Origin: an uncultured Caulobacterales bacterium
GTDB lineage: Bacteria > Pseudomonadota > Alphaproteobacteria > Caulobacterales > Maricaulaceae
Assembly: GCA_947503715.1 (NCBI GenBank)
Contig: CANNER010000002.1
Location: 124,001 to 188,000 of the forward strand
Direction of reading: 5' to 3'
Length of the DNA stretch: 64,000 nucleotides
Notes under the pieces: generated by a model
The model's database searches: none
What the model saw: only the letters and a program-made list of their open reading frames with translations
Told to the model about the DNA's origin: nothing
In this document: positions 17,617 to 26,261 of the stretch, piece by piece
Layout: the number at the start of each line of letters is the position of its first letter
Position numbering within the stretch: the stretch's first letter is position 1
Made by a program: the position numbers and the translations under genes

Positions 17617-18336
17617 TTTTCAGCGGCTCTGAATTGAGGCGTGGAGGCGGTCGCGGCCACTGCATGACCGCCAGGTCTTGCACGCGACCTGAAGCACGCA
17701 ATATAGAGCGGCGTCGAAAAACGGCGCCTGATCGGTAAGAGCATTGTGCTTATCTTAGAGAAAGGTTCGATGCGTACGCGCTGTGCGTTCGAAGTCGCCG
17801 CACAGGACCAAGGTGCAGGCGTTACCTATGTGGGTCACATGGGCCATTCGCTGATGATTGCGGGCTGTATGATGGGCATGGATGTCCGCATTGCCACGCC
17901 GAAGTCTCTTTGGCCCAGCGATGCGTTCCGTAAAGCCGCGGAGGCGCAGGCCGAACTGACAGGCGCGACCGTGACGATCACAGAAGACCCACAGAAGGCT
18001 GTCAAAGGCGTGGATTTTATCCATACCGATGTCTGGGTCTCGATGGGCGAGGATGACAGCGTATGGGAGGAACGGATCAAGCTGCTGACACCTTATCAGG
18101 TCAATGCCGCACTTATGGCGGCGTCCGGCAAGACCACGACCAAATTTATGCATGGCCTCCCCGCCTTTCACAATGCAGAGAAGGAAGTCGGTAAGGATAT
18201 CCAAGAGAAATTCGGCATTTCCGAGATGGAAGTCACGGAGAAGGTTTTTGAAAGCCCCGCAGCTATCCAGCTCGAGCGGGCCGAGAACCGCGTCCACACG
18301 ATTAAGGCCGTGCTCATCGTAACATTAGGCGCGTAA
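17617..18336 (+). pseudogene. Decayed ornithine carbamoyltransferase (ArcB-like)
   Basis: Translated in one frame, the region matches the catabolic-type OTCase: [26 protein letters not shown], then [27 protein letters not shown], then MGHSLMIAG to the C-terminal [11 protein letters not shown]. Damage is extensive. In-frame stops occur at 17635, 17665 and 17704. About 90 residues are missing between VTYVG and HMGHS, which removes the HPTQ carbamoyl-phosphate motif and the GDARNN motif. STRTR has become SMRTR, and the catalytic HCLP has become HGLP (FMHGLPAFH). The surviving 3' two thirds is an open frame from a GTG at 17746 but cannot encode an active enzyme. It lies close to the AST operon, so an older arginine deiminase-type route may have been lost. 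Confidence 0.85.
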
Positions 18337-18434
18337 GCTACGTGCAGCTTCGTTGCCTTTGGCGGGATGGTTCTAATTCAAGCCGTGGGTCAGATTTATT
18401 CGTGGTAAGGCGGTAAAAGCTCTGACCTGAGCCG

Positions 18435-18518
18435 TGGTACGGGTGGTCGGAATCGAACCGACACTCCAATGGAACGGGATTTTGAATCCCGCGCGTCTAC
18501 CAATTCCGCCACACCCGC
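18435..18518 (-). tRNA. tRNA-Leu (anticodon CAA)
   Basis: Read on the minus strand: acceptor GCGGGTG pairs with CACCCGT (first pair G-U), the anticodon stem cggga/tcccg encloses the loop TTCAAAA (CAA anticodon, reading UUG), and a long variable arm and T-arm (GGTTCGATTCC) follow. The 3' CCA is encoded. The class II shape confirms leucine. Confidence 0.95.
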
Positions 18519-18611
18519 ATCTCGAAGTGGCGTCTACATAAACGCAGGGCTTGCGGCGTCAAGCCTTTTGGCCATATAGCCGACCGTCCACGATCAACAT
18601 ATGAGGATGAC

Positions 18612-19217
18612 GTGAAAGGTAAGCTCGCATTTCTGGAACGCTGGTATGATAATACCAAGGCGGCCGCTGGCCATAAGCGGGCCATGCCGATCCTCTGCGC
18701 GCTCTCCTTTGCGGAGAGCTCGTTTTTCCCCATCCCCGTTGATGTTATGATCATGCCTATGGTGCAGGCCAAGCCGAAATCCTGGTGGCGGATTGCGCTC
18801 TGGGCAAGCGTGTTTTCTGTCCTCGGCGGTATATTCGGCTATATGCTCGGCATGCTGTTTTTTGAGACGATCGCAGGACCGCTGCTCGAAAAACTCGGCA
18901 AGGCCGAGAGTATGGAACGGTTTAGCGCCAGTATTCAGGAACATGGTGGATTATGGGTCTTTGGCGCGGGATTTACGCCCTTTCCCTATAAGGTGATTAC
19001 CATCATGAGCGGCGCCGTTCCCGTCGCCTTTGGGATCTTTGTCATTGCCAGCGTCATTTCACGCACATTGCGCTTCTTCCTTGTCGCGGGGATTGTCCGC
19101 GTTTTGGGTGAGACGGCGGAACGTTGGATGAAAGAGCATTTCGGTATTTTCTCCATCGGCTTATTCGCCGTGCTGGTCGCCATGTATTTTGCGTATAAAT
19201 CACTCGTCCCGCATTAG
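18612..19217 (+). CDS. YqaA-type DedA/VTT-domain membrane protein
   Basis: This 201-residue polytopic inner-membrane protein has the VTT/SNARE-associated fold. Signatures are the membrane-inserted ESSFFPIPVDVMIMPM segment near residue 36, the GFTPFPYKVITIMSG re-entrant segment near residue 122, and SRTLRFFLVAG. The DedA superfamily includes lipid scramblases and flippases. This YqaA branch has no settled substrate. Its last 18 nt overlap the 3' end of murI on the other strand. Confidence 0.88.
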   Translation: MKGKLAFLERWYDNTKAAAGHKRAMPILCALSFAESSFFPIPVDVMIMPMVQAKPKSWWRIALWASVFSVLGGIFGYMLGMLFFETIAGPLLEKLGKAESMERFSASIQEHGGLWVFGAGFTPFPYKVITIMSGAVPVAFGIFVIASVISRTLRFFLVAGIVRVLGETAERWMKEHFGIFSIGLFAVLVAMYFAYKSLVPH

Positions 19218-20003
19218 GCCAATCGTTCGGGGGAACCCGTAAGTCGCGAAGGCCTGTCCCCGAATGGGGTCTGTATCAGGTCCAATGAGGAAGGCAGTTT
19301 GCGGATAGGGTGGGGCACCCGCTTCAGATATATTTTTCAGAACGTCTTCCAGCCGCCGCGCAATCGCTTCGCCGCTATCTATCCATTGCACGCTTTGACG
19401 GACAGCTTGTTTTAACTCGTCCCGCAGGAGTGGAAAATGCGTACAGGCCAGCACGACGGCATCAATATCCATGCCGGTCCGTCCTGCAAATATGGGCGCG
19501 ACCTCCGCGCGAATGACGTCCATATCGACATCTTTGCCCGCGAGCTTCTGTTCCGCCTGCACCACGAGGCGGGTCGACCCCTGCAGCACAACGCGGCAAT
19601 CCGCGGCGAAATCCGCTATCAAGGCATCGACATATTTTTGCTTCACCGTCCCCGGCGTGCCCAGCACACCAATCGCGCCCATGCGAGAACTTTCCGCCGC
19701 AGGTTTAATCGCGGGGACGACCCCAATCACAGGAATATCTATTACATCGCGGATAGCCTCCAGCGCGATTGTCGAGGCCGTATTACAGGCGACAACCACG
19801 ACATCCGGGTTGAGCATCAGCACCAGCGTTTGGAGTAAACCCGGGAGTCTTCTCCGCAGCTGGTTCTCTGTCTTATTTCCGTAAGGTCGAAATTCATCAT
19901 CGGCGGCGTAAGATAAATGTACCCCCGGCAAGCGTTTACGGATTTCCGCGACGACGGACAGACCACCAACACCGGAATCAAAAACGAGGACATGATGCGA
20001 CAT
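19200..20003 (-). CDS. murI: Glutamate racemase
   Basis: Converts L- to D-glutamate for peptidoglycan precursor synthesis in the cytoplasm. It has 267 residues from ATG 20003; the in-frame extension to 20069 is rejected because the protein family begins right at VFDSGVGGLSV. The two catalytic cysteines are in ACNTAS (about residue 74) and ACTHFPLL (about residue 185), with the partner Asp in FDSGVGG. The divergent uup gene starts 120 nt away. Confidence 0.94.
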   Translation of the reverse strand: MSHHVLVFDSGVGGLSVVAEIRKRLPGVHLSYAADDEFRPYGNKTENQLRRRLPGLLQTLVLMLNPDVVVVACNTASTIALEAIRDVIDIPVIGVVPAIKPAAESSRMGAIGVLGTPGTVKQKYVDALIADFAADCRVVLQGSTRLVVQAEQKLAGKDVDMDVIRAEVAPIFAGRTGMDIDAVVLACTHFPLLRDELKQAVRQSVQWIDSGEAIARRLEDVLKNISEAGAPPYPQTAFLIGPDTDPIRGQAFATYGFPRTIGLMRDE

Positions 20004-20123
20004 AGGGGCGTTCTGGCGCAACAGGGTGAGTAAAGTATGAAGAGAATGCGGCCAAGTCCGGGCTGGCATGCAGCAGAGGTTAGGTGTTTCAATTCCGCGC
20101 GGCCTCGCCTATCTCACCGCGCC

Positions 20124-21926
20124 ATGGCTCCACCTCTTTTAACACTTAAAGATATTTCGCTGACTTTCGGGTCGACGCCCCTGTTGGAACGGGCGGATTT
20201 CGCCGTTCATGCGCGGGACCGCATCTGTCTGGTCGGACGCAATGGGTCGGGTAAATCCACGCTGTTGAAAATCGCGGCGGGATTGGTTGAGCCCGATGGC
20301 GGAGAACGCTTCGTGAAGCCGGGAACGAGCTGGCGTTATCTTCCTCAAGACCCTGACCTATCCGCTTTTGCCGATGTGGAGAGCTATGTCCGCGATGGCC
20401 TGGTCGGGGCCGATGACGGGTTCCGCATTCCCTACCTTCTGGATGCGCTCGGCCTGACGGGACGCGAAGACCCCGCGCATATGTCGGGCGGCGAACGACG
20501 TCGTGCGGCCCTCGTCCGCACACTCGCCCCACAGCCCGATATTCTGATGCTGGACGAGCCGACAAATCATCTGGACCTACCCGCCATTGAGTGGCTGGAA
20601 GGTGAGCTCGCCGGGATGAGCGCGGCGCTTGTCCTGATTTCGCATGATAGGCGTTTTCTCGAATCCCTGTCGCGCAAAACTCTCTGGATGGACCGCGGCG
20701 AGACGCGTGAATTAGATAAGGGCTTTGCGCATTTCGAAGACTGGCGCGATGAGTTTCTGGAACAGGAAGAACTGGACCGTCATAAGCTCGCGCGGCAGAT
20801 ACACCGCGAACAGCACTGGGTCGTGCATGGAGTGTCCGGCCGCCGGAAACGCAATGTCCGCCGGATGAAGGAGCTCGGCAATTTGCGGCAGGAATTGAAA
20901 TCCGCCAAGAAAAGCGTTGGCCAAGCAGACATCACCGTCACGCAGGGCAAGACCTCCGGCAAACGCGTGGCCCGTCTCGAAAATGTCACCAAGGGTTTTG
21001 ACGGGCGCATCGTCGTGGATGACGTGTCTATGCGCATTCATCGGGGCGAACGTATTGGCGTCGTCGGGCCGAACGGGTCGGGCAAGACAACGCTCCTGAA
21101 ACTCATCATGGGTGAGCTGGAACCGGATGCGGGTCGCGTGGAGCTGGGTCTGAATCTCGAACCCCTCGTGATTGACCAGAACCGCGAAACGCTGGACCCC
21201 GACTGGACGCTGGCCGATGCGCTGACCGATGGCGGCGGTGATACCGTGATCGTCGCGGATCAATCGCGCAATGTGATTGGGTATATGAAAGACTTCCTCT
21301 TCCTGCCCGAACAGAAACGAACCCCCGTTCACGCGCTGTCAGGCGGTGAACGCGGGCGGTTACAACTCGCGCGTGGGCTACGCCTGCCGTCCAACCTTCT
21401 GGTCCTTGATGAACCAACAAATGACCTCGATCTGGAAACGCTGGACCTGTTGCAGGAAATTGTCGCGGATTATACCGGCACCGTCATTGTTGTTTCGCAT
21501 GACCGCGATTTCCTCGACCGGACCGTCACGCGCACACTGGCCTATGAAGGCGACGGGCAGTGGCAGATCTATGCCGGTGGGTATTCCGACCTCATCAATC
21601 AGCGCGGCGAAGGTGTGCGGTCGCGGAAGGCGGAAGCCACGGCAAAGAAGAAGGCGTCTAAGTCTGAGGACAAACCGAGTTCAGGCTCAACTAAGCTTTC
21701 CTACAAACATAAGTTCCGTTTGGAAAACCTGCCCAAAGATATGGAAAGGGTCAAAAAACAGATCGCTGATTTTAACAGCACGCTGGCCGACCCGGAACTT
21801 TACGCCACAGATGCGGATAAATTTATGTCCGCCTCTCTAGCCCTCGGCGAGGCGCAAGAAAAACTTGAAGCTCTGGAAGAAGAGTGGATTGAGCTGGAAC
21901 TCTTGCGCGAAGAGGCGGAGGGTTAG
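20124..21926 (+). CDS. uup: ABC-F family ATPase, Uup type
   Basis: Cytosolic ABC-F protein with two ATP-binding cassettes and no membrane domain, acting on ribosomes. Cassette 1 has GRNGSGKST, the signature MSGGERRR and LMLDEPTNHLD. The linker (REQHWVVHGVSGRRKRNVRRM) carries the basic Uup-type arm. Cassette 2 has GPNGSGKTT, LSGGERGRLQL and LVLDEPTNDLD. The last about 80 residues form the predicted coiled-coil C-terminal domain typical of Uup. ATG 20124 is chosen over 20037 because the first beta strand follows immediately. There is no strong ribosome-binding site. Confidence 0.92.
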   Translation: MAPPLLTLKDISLTFGSTPLLERADFAVHARDRICLVGRNGSGKSTLLKIAAGLVEPDGGERFVKPGTSWRYLPQDPDLSAFADVESYVRDGLVGADDGFRIPYLLDALGLTGREDPAHMSGGERRRAALVRTLAPQPDILMLDEPTNHLDLPAIEWLEGELAGMSAALVLISHDRRFLESLSRKTLWMDRGETRELDKGFAHFEDWRDEFLEQEELDRHKLARQIHREQHWVVHGVSGRRKRNVRRMKELGNLRQELKSAKKSVGQADITVTQGKTSGKRVARLENVTKGFDGRIVVDDVSMRIHRGERIGVVGPNGSGKTTLLKLIMGELEPDAGRVELGLNLEPLVIDQNRETLDPDWTLADALTDGGGDTVIVADQSRNVIGYMKDFLFLPEQKRTPVHALSGGERGRLQLARGLRLPSNLLVLDEPTNDLDLETLDLLQEIVADYTGTVIVVSHDRDFLDRTVTRTLAYEGDGQWQIYAGGYSDLINQRGEGVRSRKAEATAKKKASKSEDKPSSGSTKLSYKHKFRLENLPKDMERVKKQIADFNSTLADPELYATDADKFMSASLALGEAQEKLEALEEEWIELELLREEAEG

Positions 21927-21944
21927 ACGACCCTGCCTCTCTCT

Positions 21945-21975
21945 AAAAAAGCCCACTCAATTGAGCGGGCTTTTT
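21945..21975. terminator. Bidirectional terminator between uup and trcR
   Basis: The near-palindrome aaaaagccc-a-ctcaattgag-c-gggcttttt serves both convergent genes, with A-run and T-run flanks. Confidence 0.85.
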
Positions 21976-21998
21976 CGTCTCTCAATATAATTAAGGAC

Positions 21999-22661
21999 CT
22001 AATCCGTACTCGGCTTGAACAGGCTCTCCAGCGTGTGTTCGACCTTTGGCTTTTCAGCCTCGGGTTCCGGCGTTGGCAAGGGTGCGAGGGTTTCACCGCC
22101 ACCTTCCGCGTCGAGCTTTTCCTGCTCTTTCGCGCGTTTTTCAGCCGCTTTTTTCACAACGGCATCCAAATCAATCTGTGTGCAAAGACCGAGGCTGACG
22201 GGATCTGTCGGATTGATCGTGTTGATCTTCCAATGGGTCCGCTCGCGGATGGCCTTGATCGTCGGCTTGGTCGTGCCAATGAGCTTGGAGATTTGCGGGT
22301 CGGTCACTTCCGGATGATTGCGGACGAGCCAGGCAATCGCGTCAGGACGGTCCTGACGACGCGAAAGCGGCGTATAGCGCGGGCCTTTTTTCTTCGTCAC
22401 GGGCTCCATCGTGTCCGCATCGAATGTATTGGGCTTCATCGCGTAATTTGGATCAGCTTCGGCCTTCTCAATTTCCGCGCGGTCTATTTGTCCATTTGCA
22501 ATCGGGTCCGCACCGCGAATACCCGCGGCGACGTCACCATCGGCAATGCCTTCGACTTCGAGAATGTGCAGCGTGCAAAATTCGGAAATCTGCTTAAAGG
22601 TCAGGCCGGTATTGTCGATCAGCCAGACGGCAGTCGCTTTCGGCATCAAAATCTGTGTCAT
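21999..22661 (-). CDS. trcR: Cell-cycle transcriptional regulator TrcR (DUF1013)
   Basis: Alphaproteobacterial DUF1013 protein, named TrcR in Caulobacter-type bacteria, where it is tied to transcription control of the cell cycle. The 220 residues start MTQILMPKATAVWLIDNTGLTFKQI, followed by a helix-turn-helix-like DPQISKLIGTTKPTIKAIRERTHW near residue 140. A Glu/Pro/Lys-rich tail ends it. ATG 22661, with GGGGAGAG upstream, is preferred over the 12-codon-longer frame. A terminator-like hairpin lies 38 nt before the start on the same strand. Confidence 0.88.
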   Translation of the reverse strand: MTQILMPKATAVWLIDNTGLTFKQISEFCTLHILEVEGIADGDVAAGIRGADPIANGQIDRAEIEKAEADPNYAMKPNTFDADTMEPVTKKKGPRYTPLSRRQDRPDAIAWLVRNHPEVTDPQISKLIGTTKPTIKAIRERTHWKINTINPTDPVSLGLCTQIDLDAVVKKAAEKRAKEQEKLDAEGGGETLAPLPTPEPEAEKPKVEHTLESLFKPSTD

Positions 22662-22698
22662 GTGTCTCTCCCCAGTCGGGTGCCAATCATCAGGCATT

Positions 22699-22719
22699 AA
22701 AAAACCCCGCTCAGCGGGG
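22699..22719 (-). terminator. Terminator-like hairpin in the trcR leader
   Basis: On the minus strand, ccccgc-tga-gcgggg is followed by TTTTTT and then, 38 nt later, the trcR ATG. No minus-strand gene lies upstream for it to terminate, so it sits in the leader of trcR itself or ends a short RNA from the 22720-22800 region. An AT-rich -10-like TATTAT on the minus strand near 22755 would place a start about 50 nt before the hairpin. Confidence 0.6.
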
Positions 22720-22828
22720 TGGTTTTACGATTTTTTTACTGTGTGAGTAAGCAAATCGTGCTCTGCACATAATAGATTAATCCCTCTTTGGCAAGAGAGG
22801 CTGGCACTCGGGTAATAGGAGCGTGTAA

Positions 22829-23026
22829 ATGTCAATATACGGCGATGAACCGACAAAAGCGAGCGTGAGCCCGCAACCCGGTGAAGACCTTTACGGTCTG
22901 TCTGTTGCGGAACTGACCGAGCGCATTGCTGTCTATCAGGCTGAGATTGCGCGCCTCGAGGCGGAGCGCGTCAAGAAAGCCAAAGAGCAGGACGCCGCCC
23001 ACGCTCTTTTCGGCAAGAAGAGTTAA
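22829..23026 (+). CDS. DUF1192 small coiled-coil protein
   Basis: The 65-residue protein has a disordered N-terminus and a heptad-like helix (LSVAELTERIAVYQAEIARLEAER), ending in FGKKS. This matches the DUF1192 family that commonly lies next to rcdA in alphaproteobacteria. A taggag ribosome-binding site precedes it. Function unknown. Confidence 0.82.
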   Translation: MSIYGDEPTKASVSPQPGEDLYGLSVAELTERIAVYQAEIARLEAERVKKAKEQDAAHALFGKKS

Positions 23027-23115
23027 AACAGCCATTATTGATGACCTACGACAGTCTGGCTTGCGCCTTGCAATACTGTCCCAACGACGACACACTGCGC
23101 AAAGAGACTAATATT

Positions 23116-23676
23116 ATGGCTGCCCCCATGCCCAATACACCGCAAACACACCTGACTGATACATTGACTCCGCAGGCGGAAGCCCGTCTGCTCGCCTTCA
23201 CGAAGTCAGAACTGTTCGCCAAGACCTTCCGCGAGGGCATGGACCTCGTCGAGGAAACCGCCGCCTATCTGGACGGTCCCGGTCGTCAGGATAGTAAAAA
23301 ACTTGGCCGCGACGACGCCATGACCTATGCCAGTCAGTCCATGCGCCTGACAACGCGCCTCATGCAGGTGGCGAGCTGGCTCCTCGTGCAACGCGCCCTG
23401 AAAGAGGACGAGATGGAATTGTCCGAAGCACGCGCGGATAAATACCGTCTCGTCGCGGAAGAAAAATCCGAGGGCACGTTAAGCTTTTCCGATTTGGCGA
23501 AAGATGCCTATGCGCTTCCCGCCCGCTTGCTCGACTTGCTGGCCCGCTCCGAACAACTCTATGAGCGGATCATGCGCCTCGACCGCTCGCTCTATGGCAC
23601 GATCGCGGCACAGGCCGGAAATACAGTCGCGGATCAGATCAACCGTCTGGAAGCGGCGTTTAATCGCGGCAGGTAA
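23116..23676 (+). CDS. rcdA: RcdA, adaptor for CtrA degradation (DUF1465)
   Basis: Member of the RcdA family, a helical adaptor that in Caulobacter helps deliver the master regulator CtrA and other substrates to ClpXP at the cell pole. Hallmarks are FREGMDLVEETAAYLDGPGRQDSK near residue 37 and SMRLTTRLMQVASWLLVQRAL near residue 75; the final helix is RSEQLYERIMRLDRSLYG. Length from ATG 23116 (186 residues) fits the family. The upstream 26 codons in frame look untranslated. The trcR/DUF1192/rcdA neighbourhood supports the call. Confidence 0.9.
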   Translation: MAAPMPNTPQTHLTDTLTPQAEARLLAFTKSELFAKTFREGMDLVEETAAYLDGPGRQDSKKLGRDDAMTYASQSMRLTTRLMQVASWLLVQRALKEDEMELSEARADKYRLVAEEKSEGTLSFSDLAKDAYALPARLLDLLARSEQLYERIMRLDRSLYGTIAAQAGNTVADQINRLEAAFNRGR

Positions 23677-23707
23677 TTGACGACTACTCTCTCCCATTCT
23701 CCGTCCA

Positions 23708-23800
23708 CCCCAGACTTGATCTGGGGTCCAGAGCGAGATTTAGCAGAGCTCCATTAAATCACCAAACGACATAGACGCTCTGGACCCCAGCTTTCGCTGG
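23708..23800. repeat. Palindromic intergenic repeat (two hairpins inside a 15-bp inverted repeat)
   Basis: The perfect 15-bp arms ctggggtccagagcg (23721-23735) and cgctctggaccccag (23776-23790) each adjoin a small hairpin (CCCCAG-acttgat-CTGGGG; CCAG-ctttcg-CTGG). It is of the same general type as the repeats at 42655 and 61461. Confidence 0.8.
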
Positions 23801-23834
23801 AGTGACCGGACATGAAGATAGAGCTTCATTCAAT

Positions 23835-23866
23835 AAAAAAGGCTCCTCAAAGGGAGCCTTTTTCGT
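23835..23866. terminator. Bidirectional terminator between rcdA and rpmE
   Basis: The stem ggctcc-tcaaag-ggagcc is flanked by an A-run and a T-run, so it works in both directions for these convergent genes. Confidence 0.88.
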
Positions 23867-23884
23867 TTTGTCTGTAAACTCAGC

Positions 23885-24106
23885 TTAAACGCCGAAGCCT
23901 GCGAACTTGTCCTTGAAGCGGGACACACGTCCGCCGCGGTCCATCAATTTCGCGTCGCCGCCTGTCCAGGCCGGATGCGTCTTGGAGTCGATATCGAGGA
24001 CGAGTGTGTCGCCTTCCTTGCCGTAAGTGGAGCGCGTCTGGTATGTCGAGCCGTCCACCATTTGCACGGTGATCATGTGGTAGTCTGGGTGAGTATCGGA
24101 TTTCAT
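23885..24106 (-). CDS. rpmE: 50S ribosomal protein bL31
   Basis: The 73 residues from ATG 24106 begin with [16 protein letters not shown] and contain [13 protein letters not shown] and the closing [10 protein letters not shown]. There are no cysteines, so this is the zinc-free form rather than the CxxC form. The longer in-frame extension to 24247 is not part of the protein. Confidence 0.95.
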   Translation of the reverse strand: MKSDTHPDYHMITVQMVDGSTYQTRSTYGKEGDTLVLDIDSKTHPAWTGGDAKLMDRGGRVSRFKDKFAGFGV

Positions 24107-24261
24107 GGTTTTTGCCTTTATCTGGTCACGGGGTTGCGTTTTTGGGTCTCCCGCTCGCGAGGGCGCGACATAGCGGTGGATGTTCTGTTCGTCAACATGC
24201 GCCTTCACGGTTGCAGCCGGAGGGCGGAGATGTTTGAACGTACGCAACGCAGGAGACGATT

Positions 24262-25470
24262 ATGACCGAAGGTGTCGGCGGAAAAACCGCAGCAGAAGCC
24301 CTCTCAACCCTGTCCGATATGACGGCGGGCGTGACACCGATTGCGGTGGGCGAATATCAGGCAAGGTTGGAGAAAGCGCAGTCACTGATGGCGGCGCAGG
24401 ACATTGACGCGCTCTACCTCCATGCGGGAACGTCGCTCTATTATTTCACGGGCACGCGCTGGCACGGCTCGGAGCGGATGGTGGGGGCACTCGTTCTGCG
24501 TGAAGGCCCGCCAATCTATATCGCGCCTGCCTTTGAGAAAGGCACACTGGAACAGTTTATGACTGTGAAAGGCGAGGTTGCGACATGGGAAGAACATGAG
24601 AGTCCCTACGGCCTCATCGCCGCGCATTTAGCAGATGTGGGTATCACGTCAGGGCAGATCGGGATTGATGAAGCCACACCCTTTTTCGTCAGTAACGGGA
24701 TTGCCAAGGCCTCGCCCGGTTTCACGCTAACCAATGGCGCATCCATCACGGCGACCTGTCGCATGATCAAATCAGACTCCGAAATCAAGCTGATGACCCG
24801 CGCGAAAGAGATGACGCTGGCCGTCCATAAAGCTACGGCGTCCATGCTGCATGCGGGGATTACCACGACGGAAGTCGGCGAATTTCTCGACGCGGCACAC
24901 CGTAAAGTTGGTGCACCCAAGGGCAGTTATTTTAAAATCGTCCTGTTCGGTCCTGACAGTTCCTTCCCGCACGGCGTCCGCGAGCCGAAAGCGCTCGAAG
25001 ACGGCGATATGGTCCTGATCGATACGGGCTGCCAATTACACGACTATCTCTCCGACATCACGCGCAGCTATGTCTTCGGCGAGCCGACAGAGAAACAACG
25101 CGAGGTTTGGAATGCGGAAAAAGCCGCACAGGCCAAGGCGTTTGACGCCGCCCAAATTGGCACGCGATGCGGTGATGTGGACCTCGCCGCGCGGGCGGAG
25201 TTGGAAGCGCGCGGCTTCGGCCCCGGCTACGCGACACCTGGCCTGCCCCACCGCACGGGTCACGGTATCGGACTCGACATTCACGAATGGCCTTACCTCA
25301 ATTGGGGCGATGATACGATCCTACAACCCGGCATGTGTTTCTCAAACGAGCCGATGATTTGTCTCTACGGAGAATTCGGCGTGCGGCTGGAAGATCATTT
25401 CTATATGACCGCGAACGGTCCGAAATGGTTTACGCAGCCGAGCCGAAGCATCAACGCGCCGTTTGGCTAA
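24262..25470 (+). CDS. M24-family metallopeptidase (Xaa-Pro dipeptidase/aminopeptidase-like)
   Basis: Pita-bread-fold peptidase of 402 residues with an N-terminal creatinase-like domain (residues about 30-165) and a C-terminal catalytic domain. The five metal ligands can be placed: Asp in LIDTGCQLHDYLSDITR (two Asp), His in GHGIGLDIHEWP, Glu in FSNEPM, and Glu in GVRLEDHFY. It likely releases N-terminal residues ahead of proline. The ATG follows caggagacgatt, a good ribosome-binding site. Confidence 0.9.
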   Translation: MTEGVGGKTAAEALSTLSDMTAGVTPIAVGEYQARLEKAQSLMAAQDIDALYLHAGTSLYYFTGTRWHGSERMVGALVLREGPPIYIAPAFEKGTLEQFMTVKGEVATWEEHESPYGLIAAHLADVGITSGQIGIDEATPFFVSNGIAKASPGFTLTNGASITATCRMIKSDSEIKLMTRAKEMTLAVHKATASMLHAGITTTEVGEFLDAAHRKVGAPKGSYFKIVLFGPDSSFPHGVREPKALEDGDMVLIDTGCQLHDYLSDITRSYVFGEPTEKQREVWNAEKAAQAKAFDAAQIGTRCGDVDLAARAELEARGFGPGYATPGLPHRTGHGIGLDIHEWPYLNWGDDTILQPGMCFSNEPMICLYGEFGVRLEDHFYMTANGPKWFTQPSRSINAPFG

Positions 25471-25472
25471 GC

Positions 25473-26129
25473 TCAGGCCCCGCTGCCGAAAAACCGTCGG
25501 GATAGCATTGCGCCACCGACCGCGCCGCCCAGACATTTCACAACCGCCATAATCCATTCGCGCGGCGTGAGTTTGAACGGAACATGACGATATTCTTCTA
25601 ACATCATCCCGTCGAGCGGACCCGCATAGAGGAACGCCATATAGAACATAGCCGCGAACCCGATAGCCGCGCCTGTCCATTCGACTTTGGACCAGCCTTT
25701 GGCTTCGGTGATTTTGGCAGCATTCTGCAAGGACCGCCGGAAGCCCCTCAAAATGACAAAAAGGCCCGTACACATTACTGCGGGGATCAGTAACCCGATA
25801 ATCGGTGCGCCCATCTGATAGGGCGTTTTCACCCCCGACATGCCCGGGAAAATATCTGGAAACAGCATCATGGCTTGGAGGAGACAATAGAACCCGACGA
25901 TCGCATAAATGTGCCAATATAGATGCAAGTGGGTCAGCCGCCCTTTCAGGGCTTCCATTTTCTGCGCCCGCTCCTCCTCATAACTGACGGAAAGCGGAGG
26001 TTGGCTGAACTGAACCTGAGCTTGCGGGGCTTGTTTAAAGTCATATCCACCGGATTGCGGTGACTGACGCGAGGCCTGCAGCCGCGCCCGCATATCAGAC
26101 AGGCTCATAGATGATTGTTTTGGCTGCAT
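25473..26129 (-). CDS. Membrane protein of unknown function
   Basis: This 218-residue protein has a Gln/Ser/Pro-rich, probably disordered cytoplasmic N-terminus (about 65 residues). Four membrane helices follow, separated by a charged loop (RGFRRSLQNAAKITEAKGWSKVEW). No family recognised. It ends 2 nt from the stop of the M24 peptidase on the other strand. Confidence 0.7.
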   Translation of the reverse strand: MQPKQSSMSLSDMRARLQASRQSPQSGGYDFKQAPQAQVQFSQPPLSVSYEEERAQKMEALKGRLTHLHLYWHIYAIVGFYCLLQAMMLFPDIFPGMSGVKTPYQMGAPIIGLLIPAVMCTGLFVILRGFRRSLQNAAKITEAKGWSKVEWTGAAIGFAAMFYMAFLYAGPLDGMMLEEYRHVPFKLTPREWIMAVVKCLGGAVGGAMLSRRFFGSGA

Positions 26130-26261
26130 GCTGACCCTCTCCCAGTCATTTCTGCTCTAACGGCGAAAGGTAAAAGCCCGCTCAAACAAAGCTCAAAACT
26201 TAGGGTTAGGGTTAACCCAACGTGTCTTCACACGGACCTTGTCTGCGGTTACGGGTAGGAT

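Noticed and set aside
17746..18336. Intact ornithine carbamoyltransferase gene starting at GTG 17746
   Set aside because: The frame lacks about 90 internal residues, the carbamoyl-phosphate and catalytic Cys motifs are altered, and homologous N-terminal sequence lies upstream behind stop codons.
26205..26218. Telomere-like run ttagggttagggtta
   Set aside because: Only two and a half units, once, in a short intergenic gap of a bacterial chromosome; chance.
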